From contig NZ_SSOD01000008.1 of the NCBI RefSeq assembly GCF_004801305.1, positions 62,001 through 126,000 of the forward strand: DNA of 64,000 nucleotides. Reading direction: 5' to 3'. The notes under the pieces are model-generated. The model did not search any database, was not told where the DNA came from, and worked only from the letters and a program-made list of their open reading frames with translations. Shown here one piece after another: positions 26,714 to 35,795 of this stretch. The stretch is from Pseudothauera rhizosphaerae (lineage in GTDB: Bacteria; Pseudomonadota; Gammaproteobacteria; Burkholderiales; Rhodocyclaceae). Numbering within the stretch: the first letter of the stretch is position 1; every line of letters begins with the position of its first letter. The position numbers and the translations under genes are program-made.

Positions 26714-27472
26714 ATGAGCAGCAATGTTCTCAGCATGGAAGGGCAGGTCGCCCTCGTCACCGGGGCCTCGCGCGGCATCGGCCGCGCGGTGCTGCTCGAA
26801 CTCGGCCGCCTGGGCGCGACCGTGGTGGGTACCGCGACCTCGGAAGCCGGCGCCGCCGACATCGACAAGGCCGTCGCCGAAGCCGGCCTGAAAGGTGCCG
26901 GGCTGGTGCTGAACGTGACCGACGCGGCAGCCGCCGAGGCCGCCGTGGCCGACATCGAAAAGCGCTTCGGCGCGGTCGCGGTGCTGGTGAACAACGCCGG
27001 CATTACCCGCGACAACCTCGCCATGCGCATGAAGGACGAGGAGTGGGACGCGGTCATCGACACCAACCTCAAGGCCGTGTTCCGCATGAGCCGGCTGGTG
27101 ATGCGCGGCATGATGAAGGCGCGCTACGGGCGCATCGTCAACATCACCTCGGTGGTGGGCAGCGCGGGCAATCCGGGCCAAGCGAACTATGCTGCAGCAA
27201 AGGCGGGCGTGGCCGGCATGAGCCGGGCGCTGGCACGCGAGCTGGGCAGCCGCAACATCACCGTGAACTGTGTGGCGCCGGGCTTCATCGATACCGACAT
27301 GACCCGTGCGCTGCCGGAAGCCGCCCGCGATGCCCTGCTGGGCAGCATCGCCCTGGGCCGTCTGGGCAAGCCGGAGGAGATCGCCGCGGCGGTGGCCTTC
27401 CTGGCTTCGCCGGCCGCCGCCTACGTCACCGGCACCACGCTGCACGTCAATGGCGGCATGTACATGTCCTAA
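26714..27472 (+). CDS. fabG: 3-oxoacyl-ACP reductase (FabG)
   Basis: FabG reduces 3-oxoacyl-ACP with NADPH. The 252-aa SDR has the cofactor loop TGASRGIG, NNAGITRDNL, the catalytic Ser in NITSVVGSAG and YAAAK, and ends in NGGMYM. The ATG at 26714 lies 5 nt after fabD; an ATG at 26735 (MEGQVAL) would fit family length better. A CCGTACG/CGTACGG hairpin follows the stop at 27473-27491. Confidence 0.96.
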   Translation: MSSNVLSMEGQVALVTGASRGIGRAVLLELGRLGATVVGTATSEAGAADIDKAVAEAGLKGAGLVLNVTDAAAAEAAVADIEKRFGAVAVLVNNAGITRDNLAMRMKDEEWDAVIDTNLKAVFRMSRLVMRGMMKARYGRIVNITSVVGSAGNPGQANYAAAKAGVAGMSRALARELGSRNITVNCVAPGFIDTDMTRALPEAARDALLGSIALGRLGKPEEIAAAVAFLASPAAAYVTGTTLHVNGGMYMS

Positions 27473-27576
27473 CCGTACGTTGATCGTACGGCGCGATAGC
27501 GGTTCCGGCGCTTTTTGGTAGAATACGCCGGCTTTTTTTCTTACATACCTGCATCTTTCAGGGAAGGAGTTTGTTC

Positions 27577-27816
27577 ATGGAGAACATCGAACAGCGCGTC
27601 AAGAAGATCGTCGCTGAGCAACTTGGCGTGAACGAATCGGAGATCAAGAACGAGTCTTCGTTCGTGGACGATCTGGGCGCGGATTCGCTGGACACCGTGG
27701 AACTGGTCATGGCGCTGGAAGAAGAGTTCGAATGCGAGATTCCGGACGAGGAAGCCGAGAAGATCACGAACGTCCAGCAGGCGATCGACTACGTCAACGC
27801 CCATCTGAAGAAGTAA
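27577..27816 (+). CDS. acpP: Acyl carrier protein
   Basis: The 79-aa acidic ACP has the phosphopantetheine site [10 protein letters not shown] (Ser about 37). AAGGAG lies 7 nt before the ATG. The gene is flanked by fabG and fabF as usual, and the 104-nt upstream gap with a TAGAAT box (27519-27524) suggests an extra promoter for this highly expressed gene. Confidence 0.98.
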   Translation: MENIEQRVKKIVAEQLGVNESEIKNESSFVDDLGADSLDTVELVMALEEEFECEIPDEEAEKITNVQQAIDYVNAHLKK

Positions 27817-27936
27817 TTCCAGTCACCGCGGCCTTGCGGGCTGCCGGCCGTCCGGGCTCCGCGTTCGCGGGCCCGGACCGGTTCGTTCCGGACCGATCCC
27901 CGTTCTTCTCCGCCTTGATTCCATACGGAGCTGTCT

Positions 27937-29175
27937 GTGTCCCGTCGTAGAGTCGTCGTCACCGGCCTGGGAGTGATCTCGCCGGTCGGCAATACCGTTC
28001 CCGAAGCCTGGAACAACCTGATTGCCGGCAAGAGCGGCATCGGCGCCATCACCCGTTTCGATGCCACCGGCTTCGCCGCGCGCATCGCCGGCGAGGTGAA
28101 GGGCTTCGACGTTTCCGAGTACCTGTCGCCCAAGGAGGCACGCCGCATGGATGTGTTCATCCACTACGGCATGGCGGCGGGCATCCAGGCGGTCCGCGAT
28201 TCGGGCATCGAGGTCACCGAAGCCAACGCCGACCGTATCGGCGTGAACATCGGTTCGGGCATCGGTGGTCTGCCAATGATCGAGGAGACGCACAACGATT
28301 TCCTGGGCGGCGGTCCGCGCAAGATATCGCCCTTCTTCATCCCCGGCACCATCATCAACATGATCTCGGGCAACCTGTCGATCATGTTCGGCCTGAAGGG
28401 CCCCAACCTCGCCGTAGTCACCGCCTGCACCACCGGTCTGCACGCCATCGGCACCAGCGCGCGCCTGATCGAGTACGGCGACGCCGACGTGATGGTGTGC
28501 GGCGGCGCCGAATCCACCGTCACCAACCTGGCCATCGGCGGCTTCGCGTCGGCCAAGGCGCTGTCCACGCGCAACGACGATCCCGCCACCGCCAGCCGGC
28601 CGTGGGACAAGGATCGTGACGGCTTCGTGCTGGGCGAGGGCGCCGGCGTGGTGGTGCTGGAGGAGTACGAACACGCGGTCAAGCGCGGCGCGAAGATCTA
28701 CGCCGAACTGGCCGGCTTCGGCATGAGCGGCGACGCCTACCACATGACGGCGCCGGACACCGATGGCCCGCGCCGCAGCATGGTCAACGCGCTGAAGAAC
28801 GCCGGCGTGAACGCGGACGAGGTGCAGTACCTGAACGCGCACGGCACCTCCACGCCGCTGGGTGACAAGAACGAGACCGAGGCCATCAAGCTCGCCTTCG
28901 GCGCCGACATCGCGAAGAAGCTGGTGGTGAACTCCACCAAGTCCATGACCGGCCACCTGCTGGGTGGTGCCGGCGGCCTGGAGTCGGTGTTTACGGTGCT
29001 CGCCGTCCATCATCAGATCTCCCCGCCCACCATCAACATCTTCGAGCAGGATCCCGAGTGCGATCTGGACTACTGCGCCAACGTGGCGCGGCAGATGCCG
29101 ATCGAGGTGGCGCTGAAGAACAACTTCGGCTTCGGCGGGACCAACGGCACCCTGGTGTTCCGCCGGGTGAAGTAA
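27937..29175 (+). CDS. fabF: 3-oxoacyl-ACP synthase II (FabF)
   Basis: FabF elongates acyl-ACP and includes the temperature-sensitive C16:1 to C18:1 step. The 412-aa product has the nucleophile Cys in [11 protein letters not shown], His in [11 protein letters not shown] and His in [11 protein letters not shown]. It uses a GTG start at 27937 with GGAG 8 nt upstream. It lies 120 nt after acpP. Confidence 0.97.
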   Translation: MSRRRVVVTGLGVISPVGNTVPEAWNNLIAGKSGIGAITRFDATGFAARIAGEVKGFDVSEYLSPKEARRMDVFIHYGMAAGIQAVRDSGIEVTEANADRIGVNIGSGIGGLPMIEETHNDFLGGGPRKISPFFIPGTIINMISGNLSIMFGLKGPNLAVVTACTTGLHAIGTSARLIEYGDADVMVCGGAESTVTNLAIGGFASAKALSTRNDDPATASRPWDKDRDGFVLGEGAGVVVLEEYEHAVKRGAKIYAELAGFGMSGDAYHMTAPDTDGPRRSMVNALKNAGVNADEVQYLNAHGTSTPLGDKNETEAIKLAFGADIAKKLVVNSTKSMTGHLLGGAGGLESVFTVLAVHHQISPPTINIFEQDPECDLDYCANVARQMPIEVALKNNFGFGGTNGTLVFRRVK

Positions 29176-29196
29176 GGCGCGGCGGGCGGTCGCGTC

Positions 29197-29628
29197 ATGC
29201 GTTATCCGCTCGCAATCGCGCCGCGGCCTTCGCGCCGCGTCCGGACGCTGGTGTTGGCGATGCACGGCATCGCCGCATCGGCGTTTTTCTTTTCCGGCTT
29301 GCCCGTGCTGCTCGTGGCGGGGGCGCTGGCCGCGCTTGCATTGTCCCTGTGGTTCGGCAGGCGTGGCGGCGCACCGGTTGCGGGCCACAGCCTGGTGCTG
29401 CGCGAGGACGGGCTGGCGACGATAGGCGGCCACGAACGCTGCCGCGTCCTGCCCGGAACCACGGATTTCGGCTGGGCGGTCTGGCTGCATTGGGCAGACG
29501 AAGGCGGACGCCGGTACGCCGCGATGCTGGCCCCCGACATGCTGCCGGCGGACGACTGGCGCCGCCTGCGCATCTGGCTGCGCCACAAGGCTGCGGCCGT
29601 CGCGCAACCGGCTGCGACGGCCGGCTGA
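29197..29628 (+). CDS. YgfX/CptA-like membrane protein
   Basis: This 143-aa protein has two adjacent hydrophobic segments (about 17-32 and 35-52), then a soluble beta-rich C-terminal half ending in a basic WLRHKA. This layout and the place next to nadB and rpoE resemble the YgfX (CptA-like) family of small inner-membrane proteins. Family assignment is moderately sure. It starts 21 nt after fabF and converges with nadB. Confidence 0.65.
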   Translation: MRYPLAIAPRPSRRVRTLVLAMHGIAASAFFFSGLPVLLVAGALAALALSLWFGRRGGAPVAGHSLVLREDGLATIGGHERCRVLPGTTDFGWAVWLHWADEGGRRYAAMLAPDMLPADDWRRLRIWLRHKAAAVAQPAATAG

Positions 29629-29647
29629 ACTGCCGTCTTCCGCTTCC

Positions 29648-31246
29648 CTAGCTCTGCTGTGGGCGCTTGGGCGGGCGCAGCACGGTATCGCGCACGCGGG
29701 GCAGCAGGTCGGGGTAATCGCGGGAGTGGTGCAGCCCGCGGCTTTCCCTGCGGCGCAGCGCGCAGCGCACGATCAGGTCCGCGGTCGCCACAAGGTTGCG
29801 CAGTTCGATGAGATCGTTGCTGATGCGGAAGTGCGAGTAGAACTCGTGGATCTCCCGTTCCAGCAGGCGGATGCGGTGCTGGGCGCGGCGCAGGCGCTTG
29901 TTGGTGCGCACGATGCCCACGTAGTCCCACATGGCGCGGCGCAGTTCCGCCCAGTTGTGGGTGATGACGACTTCCTCGTCGGCGTCGGTGACCCGGCTTT
30001 CGTCCCAGGCCGGCAGCGCCGGCAGCGCCCGGCCCGGCTGGGCGAGGATGTCCCGGGCGGCGGCCTCGCCGAACACCAGGCATTCCAGCAGCGAGTTGCT
30101 CGCCAGGCGGTTGGCGCCGTGCAGGCCGGTGCAGGCCGATTCGCCCACCGCGTAGAGATGGCCGACGTCCGTGCGCGCAGCGAGGTCCACGACGATGCCG
30201 CCGCAGGTGTAGTGCGCGGCCGGCACCACCGGGATGGGCTGGCGGGTGATGTCTATGCCCAGTTCCAGACAGCGCGCATGGATGTTGGGGAAATGTCCGC
30301 GCAGCCAGTCGGCCGGCTTGTGGCTGATGTCGAGATGGACGCAGTCGAGGCCGCGCTTTTTCATTTCCAGGTCGATCGCGCGCGCCACCACGTCGCGCGG
30401 CGCGAGTTCGGCGCGCGGGTCGTGCTCGGGCATGAAGCGGGTGCCGTCGGGCAGGCGCAGCACGCCGCCTTCGCCGCGCACGGCCTCGGAGATCAGGAAG
30501 GACTTGGCGTGCGGGTGGTACAGGCAGGTGGGGTGGAACTGGATGAACTCCATGTTCGCCACCCGGCAACCGGCACGCCAGGCCATGGCGATGCCGTCGC
30601 CGGTGGCGACGTCCGGATTGGTCGTATACAGATAGACCTTGCCCGCGCCGCCGGTGGCCAGCACCGTGTTGCGCGCGCTGAAGGTCGCCACGTGGTCGCG
30701 GTCGATGTCCAGCACGTAGGCGCCCAGGCAGCCTTCGCCGGGACGGCCGACCTTGTCGCCGAGCACCAGATCGACGGCGATGTGGTTCTCGAAGATCTCG
30801 ATTCCCTCGTGCGCGAGCACCTGGTCGGTGAGCGTGGCCTGCACCGCGGCACCGGTGGCATCGGCGGCGTGGATGATGCGCCGGTGCGAATGTCCGCCTT
30901 CCCGCGTGAGGTGGTAGCCCACGGTGGATTCGTCCTCGCGGGTGAAGGGCACGCCGCGGGCGATCAGCCAGTCGATAGCGGCCTTGCCGTGTTCGACGAC
31001 GAAGCGGGTGGCGCGCTCGTCGCACAGTCCGGCACCGGCGGTGAAGGTGTCCTGGATGTGGGCCTCGATGCTGTCGGTGCTGTCGAGCACCGCGGCGATG
31101 CCGCCCTGGGCCCAGGCGCTGGCGCTGTCGGCCAGGCTGCGCTTGGTGACCAGGGCCACCCGCTGGCCGCGGTCGGCCAGGCGCAAGGCGAGGGACTGCC
31201 CGGCCGTGCCGCTGCCGAGGATCAGGACGTCGAATTGTCTGTTCAA
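29648..31246 (-). CDS. nadB: L-aspartate oxidase
   Basis: NadB oxidises aspartate to iminoaspartate, the first step of NAD synthesis, using FAD. The 532-aa product has the dinucleotide fold [17 protein letters not shown], the [10 protein letters not shown] loop, the [12 protein letters not shown] substrate/active-site region, and FAD contacts in [10 protein letters not shown] and [15 protein letters not shown]. It is divergent from rpoE, a common arrangement in Beta- and Gammaproteobacteria. Confidence 0.97.
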   Translation of the reverse strand: MNRQFDVLILGSGTAGQSLALRLADRGQRVALVTKRSLADSASAWAQGGIAAVLDSTDSIEAHIQDTFTAGAGLCDERATRFVVEHGKAAIDWLIARGVPFTREDESTVGYHLTREGGHSHRRIIHAADATGAAVQATLTDQVLAHEGIEIFENHIAVDLVLGDKVGRPGEGCLGAYVLDIDRDHVATFSARNTVLATGGAGKVYLYTTNPDVATGDGIAMAWRAGCRVANMEFIQFHPTCLYHPHAKSFLISEAVRGEGGVLRLPDGTRFMPEHDPRAELAPRDVVARAIDLEMKKRGLDCVHLDISHKPADWLRGHFPNIHARCLELGIDITRQPIPVVPAAHYTCGGIVVDLAARTDVGHLYAVGESACTGLHGANRLASNSLLECLVFGEAAARDILAQPGRALPALPAWDESRVTDADEEVVITHNWAELRRAMWDYVGIVRTNKRLRRAQHRIRLLEREIHEFYSHFRISNDLIELRNLVATADLIVRCALRRRESRGLHHSRDYPDLLPRVRDTVLRPPKRPQQS

Positions 31247-31335
31247 GATCGAAAGTCATCCAGCCGGGGGTAGACCGGCGAAATATAGCACGGACGCGGA
31301 ATCCGGCGGATTCCCGGCATGTCCATGATGGCATC

Positions 31336-31363
31336 TGAACTATTCAGGGGGTGTCCTGTCTTT
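31336..31363 (+). promoter_or_regulatory. Possible sigma-E promoter upstream of rpoE
   Basis: TGAACTA (31336-31342), a 16-nt spacer, then TCTTT (31359-31363) resemble the sigma-E GGAACTT / TCTGA pattern. rpoE operons are commonly self-activated, so a site here is expected, but the match is partial. Confidence 0.4.
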
Positions 31364-31379
31364 TGGATAGGCCGCGATT

Positions 31380-31409
31380 TTGCGGTGCGCATGGGCAGTC
31401 GCTTATACT
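31380..31409 (+). promoter_or_regulatory. Sigma-70 promoter of rpoE operon
   Basis: TTGCGG (31380-31385) and TATACT (31404-31409) are separated by 18 nt, about 40 nt before the rpoE ATG. Confidence 0.6.
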
Positions 31410-31448
31410 TCGACGGTTTCATCCTCGACGTATAACAACGACCTCCCC

Positions 31449-32048
31449 ATGAGCGATCGCGAAATCGATCAGATGCTTGTCGAACGCGTACAACGCGGCG
31501 ACAAGCAGGCCTTCGGCTTGCTGGTATCAAAGTACCAGCGCAAGCTGCACAGGCTGTTGTCGCGCCTGATCCGCGATCCGGCCGAAGTGGAGGACGTTGC
31601 GCAGGAGACCTTCATCAAGGCTTACCGCGCGTTGGGTTCTTTTCGCGGCGACAGTGCGTTCTATACATGGTTGTATCGCATCGGCATCAATACGGCGAAG
31701 AATTTCCTGGTCTCGCAAAGCCGCCGGGCGCCGACGTCCACCGAGTTCGATTCGGAGGAAGCCGAAACCTTCGAGGAAGGCGACCAACTGCGCGACATCA
31801 ACACGCCCGAGCGGCTGATGATGACGCGCCAGATCGGCGAGACGGTGGAAGAGGCGATGGCGGCGCTGCCCGAAGAACTGCGCACGGCGATCATGCTGCG
31901 CGAGATCGAGGGGCTGAGCTACGAGGAGATCGCCGGCATCATGGACTGTCCGATCGGGACGGTGCGCTCGCGGATCTTCCGCGCGCGGGAGGCGATTGCG
32001 GAACGATTGCGGCCGTTGCTCGATACGGCTCCTGACAAACGTTGGTAG
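31449..32048 (+). CDS. rpoE: RNA polymerase sigma factor RpoE (AlgU)
   Basis: This extracytoplasmic stress sigma factor is 199 aa. Region 2 has VEDVAQETFIKAYRAL and FYTWLYRIGINTAKN (-10 recognition). Region 4 has LPEELRTAIMLREIEGLSYEEIA... and GTVRSRIFRAREA (-35 recognition). The ATG at 31449 lacks a strong ribosome site. It is followed at 13 nt by its anti-sigma factor rseA. Confidence 0.97.
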   Translation: MSDREIDQMLVERVQRGDKQAFGLLVSKYQRKLHRLLSRLIRDPAEVEDVAQETFIKAYRALGSFRGDSAFYTWLYRIGINTAKNFLVSQSRRAPTSTEFDSEEAETFEEGDQLRDINTPERLMMTRQIGETVEEAMAALPEELRTAIMLREIEGLSYEEIAGIMDCPIGTVRSRIFRAREAIAERLRPLLDTAPDKRW

Positions 32049-32061
32049 GTGGGTGGTAGGC

Positions 32062-32607
32062 ATGAAGGACAAATTGTCGGACCTGCTCGATGGCAGCCTG
32101 GACGAACGGACGATGGCCACGGTCTTCGATTCGCTCAAGCGCGACCCCTCGGCACGGGAGGACTGGCACACCTGGTGCCTGATCGGTGACGTACTGCGCG
32201 GCGAGGAGGGCGGTTCGTCCGGCTTCGTCGCGCGGGTGATGGCGCAGATCGAGCGCGAACCGGTGGTGTTCGCGCCGGCGCCGGCCGCTGCCAGCGCGGC
32301 GAAGCGCTCGCTGTGGCAGTCGATCATGCCGATCGCGGCGTCCGTGATGGGGGTGGCGGCCGTGGGCTGGGTGGCTCACACGCTGTCCTCGCAGGATGCG
32401 ACGCGAGTCGAGATGGCCGCCGCAGCGGTGACCCAGGGTGTGGAACGTACTGCCGTGGTCGACCTGCACCCCGCCCAGGCTGCCGCGCCGGCCGACCCGC
32501 ATCGCGAGTATGTCTTCGTCCATCAGGCGATGAACGGCGGCCCCCTGCCTGCCGCCGTCCAGTACGTCCGCACCGTGTCCGAACTGCAGCGGGAAACCGG
32601 TCGATGA
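32062..32607 (+). CDS. rseA: Sigma-E anti-sigma factor RseA/MucA
   Basis: This 181-aa single-pass inner-membrane protein holds RpoE inactive. The N-terminal anti-sigma domain starts MKDKLSDLLDGSLDERT and includes WHTWCLIGDVLRG. A membrane segment is at about residues 90-108 (SIMPIAASVMGVAAVGWVAH). The periplasmic tail would be cut by DegS/RseP-type proteases on stress. The next gene overlaps by 4 nt. Confidence 0.93.
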   Translation: MKDKLSDLLDGSLDERTMATVFDSLKRDPSAREDWHTWCLIGDVLRGEEGGSSGFVARVMAQIEREPVVFAPAPAAASAAKRSLWQSIMPIAASVMGVAAVGWVAHTLSSQDATRVEMAAAAVTQGVERTAVVDLHPAQAAAPADPHREYVFVHQAMNGGPLPAAVQYVRTVSELQRETGR

Positions 32608-33569
32608 GGCGTCTTGCCGCTGTCCTGTGTCTCGGCGCCGCGTTCGCAACGCCCGCGTGGGCCGACGCTCCCGCTGATCCGCTGTCCTGGCTGGGGCGCA
32701 TCGCCTCCGCGTCCCGCCAACTCAACTATTCCGGCACCTTCACCTATCAGGCCGGCGGGCATTTCGAGACTTCGCGCATCGTCCACCTTGTGGACGCCAC
32801 CGGCGAGCACGAACGCCTGGAGGTGCTCGACGGCAGTCCGCGCGAGGTGATCCGTTCGAACAGCGAAGTGCGCTGCGTGCTGCCCGAGCAGAAGATGGTG
32901 ATCATCGACGAAGCCGGCGGCCGGCGTGCCTTCCCGGCGCGCATTCCGGCGTCCTTCGCCGGCCTGGCGGAAAGCTACCGCATCCGCAAGGGCGGGAGCG
33001 CGCGGGTGGCCGGCTACGAGAGCCAGTTGATCGTGCTCGATCCGCGCGACGATCTGCGCTACGGGCACCAGTTCTGGTCCGAGCTGCAGTCGGGCCTGCT
33101 GCTCAAGGCGCGCATGGTCGACGAGCGCGGCGAGCTCATCGAGCAATTCACCTTCAGCGAGGTACGCATCGGCGAGGTGGACCGGGAATCCTTGTCACCG
33201 CGCTACCGGCGCGACGACGAATGGCGCGTGGTCAATACGCGCGGCAGCGAAATGGCGCAGGATCAGATCGGCTGGACGCTGCACGAGCCGCTGCCCGGTT
33301 TCGCGCTGACTTCGGTGGTGCGCCGGTCGCTGGGTGCCGGGCGCGGCGAAGTGGTGCATATGGTCTATAGCGACGGTCTGGCGGCGATTTCGGTGTTCAT
33401 CGAACCGCTCGACGCCAGTGAGGAAGCGGGCGACATGAAGCCGCAGCGCTCCGGTTCGATCAACATCTACAAGCGCCGGGTGAACGGCCACTTGGTCACC
33501 GCGCTGGGCGAAGTACCGCAGCGCGCGGTGATGCGGATGGGCGACGCCATCGAGGCGATCGCACGATGA
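32604..33569 (+). CDS. rseB: Periplasmic regulator RseB/MucB
   Basis: RseB binds RseA in the periplasm and protects it from proteolysis until lipid or LPS signals arrive. The 321-aa product has a signal peptide (about 1-20, ending AWA-DA), the LolA-like N-terminal lipid-binding domain (NYSGTFTYQ) and a C-terminal domain with VSIFI-like VFIEP strands. Its ATG overlaps the rseA stop, and its stop overlaps rseC. Confidence 0.94.
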   Translation: MRRLAAVLCLGAAFATPAWADAPADPLSWLGRIASASRQLNYSGTFTYQAGGHFETSRIVHLVDATGEHERLEVLDGSPREVIRSNSEVRCVLPEQKMVIIDEAGGRRAFPARIPASFAGLAESYRIRKGGSARVAGYESQLIVLDPRDDLRYGHQFWSELQSGLLLKARMVDERGELIEQFTFSEVRIGEVDRESLSPRYRRDDEWRVVNTRGSEMAQDQIGWTLHEPLPGFALTSVVRRSLGAGRGEVVHMVYSDGLAAISVFIEPLDASEEAGDMKPQRSGSINIYKRRVNGHLVTALGEVPQRAVMRMGDAIEAIAR

Positions 33570-34027
33570 TCGAGGCGCGGGCGGTGGTGCTGCGGATCGA
33601 GGGCGATCAGGCCTGGGTTCGCGTTACGGAACAGGCCGGGGGCTGCGGACGCTGTGACGAGCCGGGCGGCTGCCGCTCGGTCAGGATCACCCAGCTTTTC
33701 AAGCCGGCCCGGGAAACCTTCCGCCTCTCCAACGGGATCGGCGCGCAACCAGGCGACGCGGTGCGCATCTGCATGAACGACGGCGCGCCGCTGCGCGCGG
33801 CGCTGGCCAGCTATGGGCTGGGCGCCGTACTGGTGGTTGCCGGTGCCAGCCTGGCTGCGCTGGGCGGTGGCGACGGGGCGGTGCTCGCCGGCGCTCTTGG
33901 CGGACTGCTGCTGGCCGTGCCCGCCAACCGGTTGCTGATGCGCAGCCGGCGCTGGCGCAGCGGCCTGCACATGGCGGTACTGGGTGCGCAGCCGGGGTGT
34001 GCCCGCGTGCAGGAGGAAGGGCACTGA
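33566..34027 (+). CDS. rseC: RseC/MucC, sigma-E positive regulator
   Basis: This 153-aa protein has an N-terminal Cys-rich segment (GGCGRCDEPGGC, about 26-37) typical of RseC and two membrane helices (about 82-118). The family is linked to sigma-E activity and to electron or redox functions. It overlaps rseB by 4 nt and lies 2 nt before mucD. Confidence 0.92.
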   Translation: MIEARAVVLRIEGDQAWVRVTEQAGGCGRCDEPGGCRSVRITQLFKPARETFRLSNGIGAQPGDAVRICMNDGAPLRAALASYGLGAVLVVAGASLAALGGGDGAVLAGALGGLLLAVPANRLLMRSRRWRSGLHMAVLGAQPGCARVQEEGH

Positions 34028-34029
34028 GC

Positions 34030-35469
34030 GTGCGGCATTCCCCGGGAGTATCCGCGTTGCGGCGCTGGGCGCAGGCGCTGTGGCTGTGTACCGCCCTGGT
34101 GTGGGGGCAGGGCGCCGTGGCGGCCGATCTGCCCGATTTCACCGAACTGGTCGAACGGCAGGGGGCCGCGGTGGTGAACATCAGCACCACCCAGGCGCCG
34201 CGCGAGCGCGGGTCGTCCTTTCCGGGCCTGGGCGAAGAGGGCGAACGCATGTTCGACTTCTTCCGCCGTTTCATGCCGCCCCATCCGCGCATCCCGGCCC
34301 CCGAGGCGGAGCCCGACGACGAATCCCTCGGTTCGGGCTTCATCATCAGCGAGGACGGCTACATCCTGACCAACGCCCACGTGGTCGAGCGCGCCGAGGA
34401 GATCGTCGTGCGCCTGGCCGACAAGCGCGAACTGCCGGCGCGGGTGATCGGTGCGGACAGGCGCAGCGACGTGGCGCTGCTCAAGATCGAGGCCAGTGGC
34501 CTGCCGCGCGTGACCCTGGGCGATCCGGGCGCGCTCAAGGTGGGTGAATGGGTGGTCGCCATCGGCTCGCCCTTCGGCTTCGACCACACCGTGACCGCCG
34601 GCATCGTCAGCGCCAAGGGGCGCACGCTGCCCGACGAGAACTTCGTACCCTTCATCCAGACCGACGTGGCCATCAATCCGGGCAATTCGGGCGGTCCGCT
34701 GTTCAACCTGCGCGGCGAGGTGGTGGGCATCAACTCACAGATATACAGCGAAACCGGCGGTTTCATGGGGCTGTCCTTCGCCATCCCCATCGACGTGGCG
34801 ATGGACGTGCAGGCCCAGTTGCGCGACGCGGGCCGCGTGCGGCGCGGGCGCATCGGCGTGGCGATCCAGGAGGTTTCCCGTGAGATGGCCGAGAGCTTCG
34901 CGCTGCCCGCCGCGCGCGGGGCGCTGGTCAATGCGGTGGAGCCGGACGGTCCGGCCGCACGCGCCGGCGTAGAGCAGGGCGATGTCATCGTGCGCTTCGC
35001 CGGGCGCACGGTGGAGAGTTCGAGCGACCTGCCGCGCATCGTCGCGGCCACCCGGCCGGGCGAGCGCGTGGAGCTGGCCGTCGTTCGCGGCGGAGCCGAA
35101 CGGCAACTGACGGTTGCCGTGGGCGAGTGGCAGGACGACGAGTCGCGGGCGGCGAAGCATGCCGGGCGCGGCGATGCCAAGAGCAACCGCATCGGCCTCG
35201 TTCTGGCGCAACCGACCGTGGCCCAGCGCCGCGAGCGCGGGCTGGAGCACGGCCTGCTGGTCGAACGCGCCAGCGGCGCGGCAGCCCGTGCCGGCATCCG
35301 CTCCGGCGACGCGGTGCTCGCCATCGTGAGCGACGGGCGGCAGGAAGCGCTGCGGGAGGTGGCAGCGTTCGAGCGTGCGGTGGCCGGTCTCGCCGCCGGG
35401 CAGAGCATCACGCTGCTGGTGCGGCGCGGTGCAACGTCGTCCTACCTCAGCCTGAAGGCCGGTGAATGA
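34030..35469 (+). CDS. mucD: DegP/MucD-type periplasmic serine protease
   Basis: This 479-aa HtrA protease degrades misfolded envelope proteins. It has a signal peptide, the His in LTNAHVVERAEE, the Asp in RRSDVALLKIEA, the Ser in GNSGGPLFNLRGE, and two PDZ domains (about residues 280-370 and 385-470). The start is a GTG at 34030 with AGGAGGAAGG about 10 nt upstream; no ATG precedes the signal peptide in frame. It belongs to the sigma-E operon, as in Pseudomonas algU-mucABCD. Confidence 0.94.
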   Translation: MRHSPGVSALRRWAQALWLCTALVWGQGAVAADLPDFTELVERQGAAVVNISTTQAPRERGSSFPGLGEEGERMFDFFRRFMPPHPRIPAPEAEPDDESLGSGFIISEDGYILTNAHVVERAEEIVVRLADKRELPARVIGADRRSDVALLKIEASGLPRVTLGDPGALKVGEWVVAIGSPFGFDHTVTAGIVSAKGRTLPDENFVPFIQTDVAINPGNSGGPLFNLRGEVVGINSQIYSETGGFMGLSFAIPIDVAMDVQAQLRDAGRVRRGRIGVAIQEVSREMAESFALPAARGALVNAVEPDGPAARAGVEQGDVIVRFAGRTVESSSDLPRIVAATRPGERVELAVVRGGAERQLTVAVGEWQDDESRAAKHAGRGDAKSNRIGLVLAQPTVAQRRERGLEHGLLVERASGAAARAGIRSGDAVLAIVSDGRQEALREVAAFERAVAGLAAGQSITLLVRRGATSSYLSLKAGE

Positions 35470-35735
35470 GCGCGGCCGCACGTGAACTGACCGTGTTGAG
35501 CCGCGAGTGGTGCCATTTGTGCCACGAACTCGTCGAACAGATCGAACCACTGGCGCGCGAACTGGGGTGGACGCTGCGGGTGGTGGACGTGGACCAGCAT
35601 CCCGAACTGGAAGCACGCTGGGACGAACTGGTGCCGGTGGTGCTGGCGGGCGAGGTCGAACTGTGCCACTACCACCTGGACGAGGCGGCGGTTCGTGCCC
35701 ATTGCAGCGGTTTTCCGCTAGAATCCGCCCCTTAG
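35466..35735 (+). CDS. Glutaredoxin-like protein (DUF836 type)
   Basis: This 89-aa thioredoxin-fold protein has a CHLC redox motif in SREWCHLCHELVEQ (Cys about 16 and 19) and the cis-Pro in ELVPVVL. It overlaps mucD by 4 nt and precedes lepA. This small glutaredoxin-family gene is regularly found between mucD and lepA in this bacterial class. A dithiol reductase or electron-transfer role is likely but untested. Confidence 0.88.
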   Translation: MSAAARELTVLSREWCHLCHELVEQIEPLARELGWTLRVVDVDQHPELEARWDELVPVVLAGEVELCHYHLDEAAVRAHCSGFPLESAP

Positions 35736-35795
35736 CCCGTCCGTCCGGCTTCACTTCCTGCAGGGTGCCGCAAGGCGCCCTTTCTGTTGTCATCC

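Noticed and set aside
29058..29651. 197-aa plus-strand frame overlapping fabF end and the YgfX-like gene
   Set aside because: It is an alternate frame rich in Arg/Gly with no motif; the 143-aa frame has membrane segments and sensible composition.
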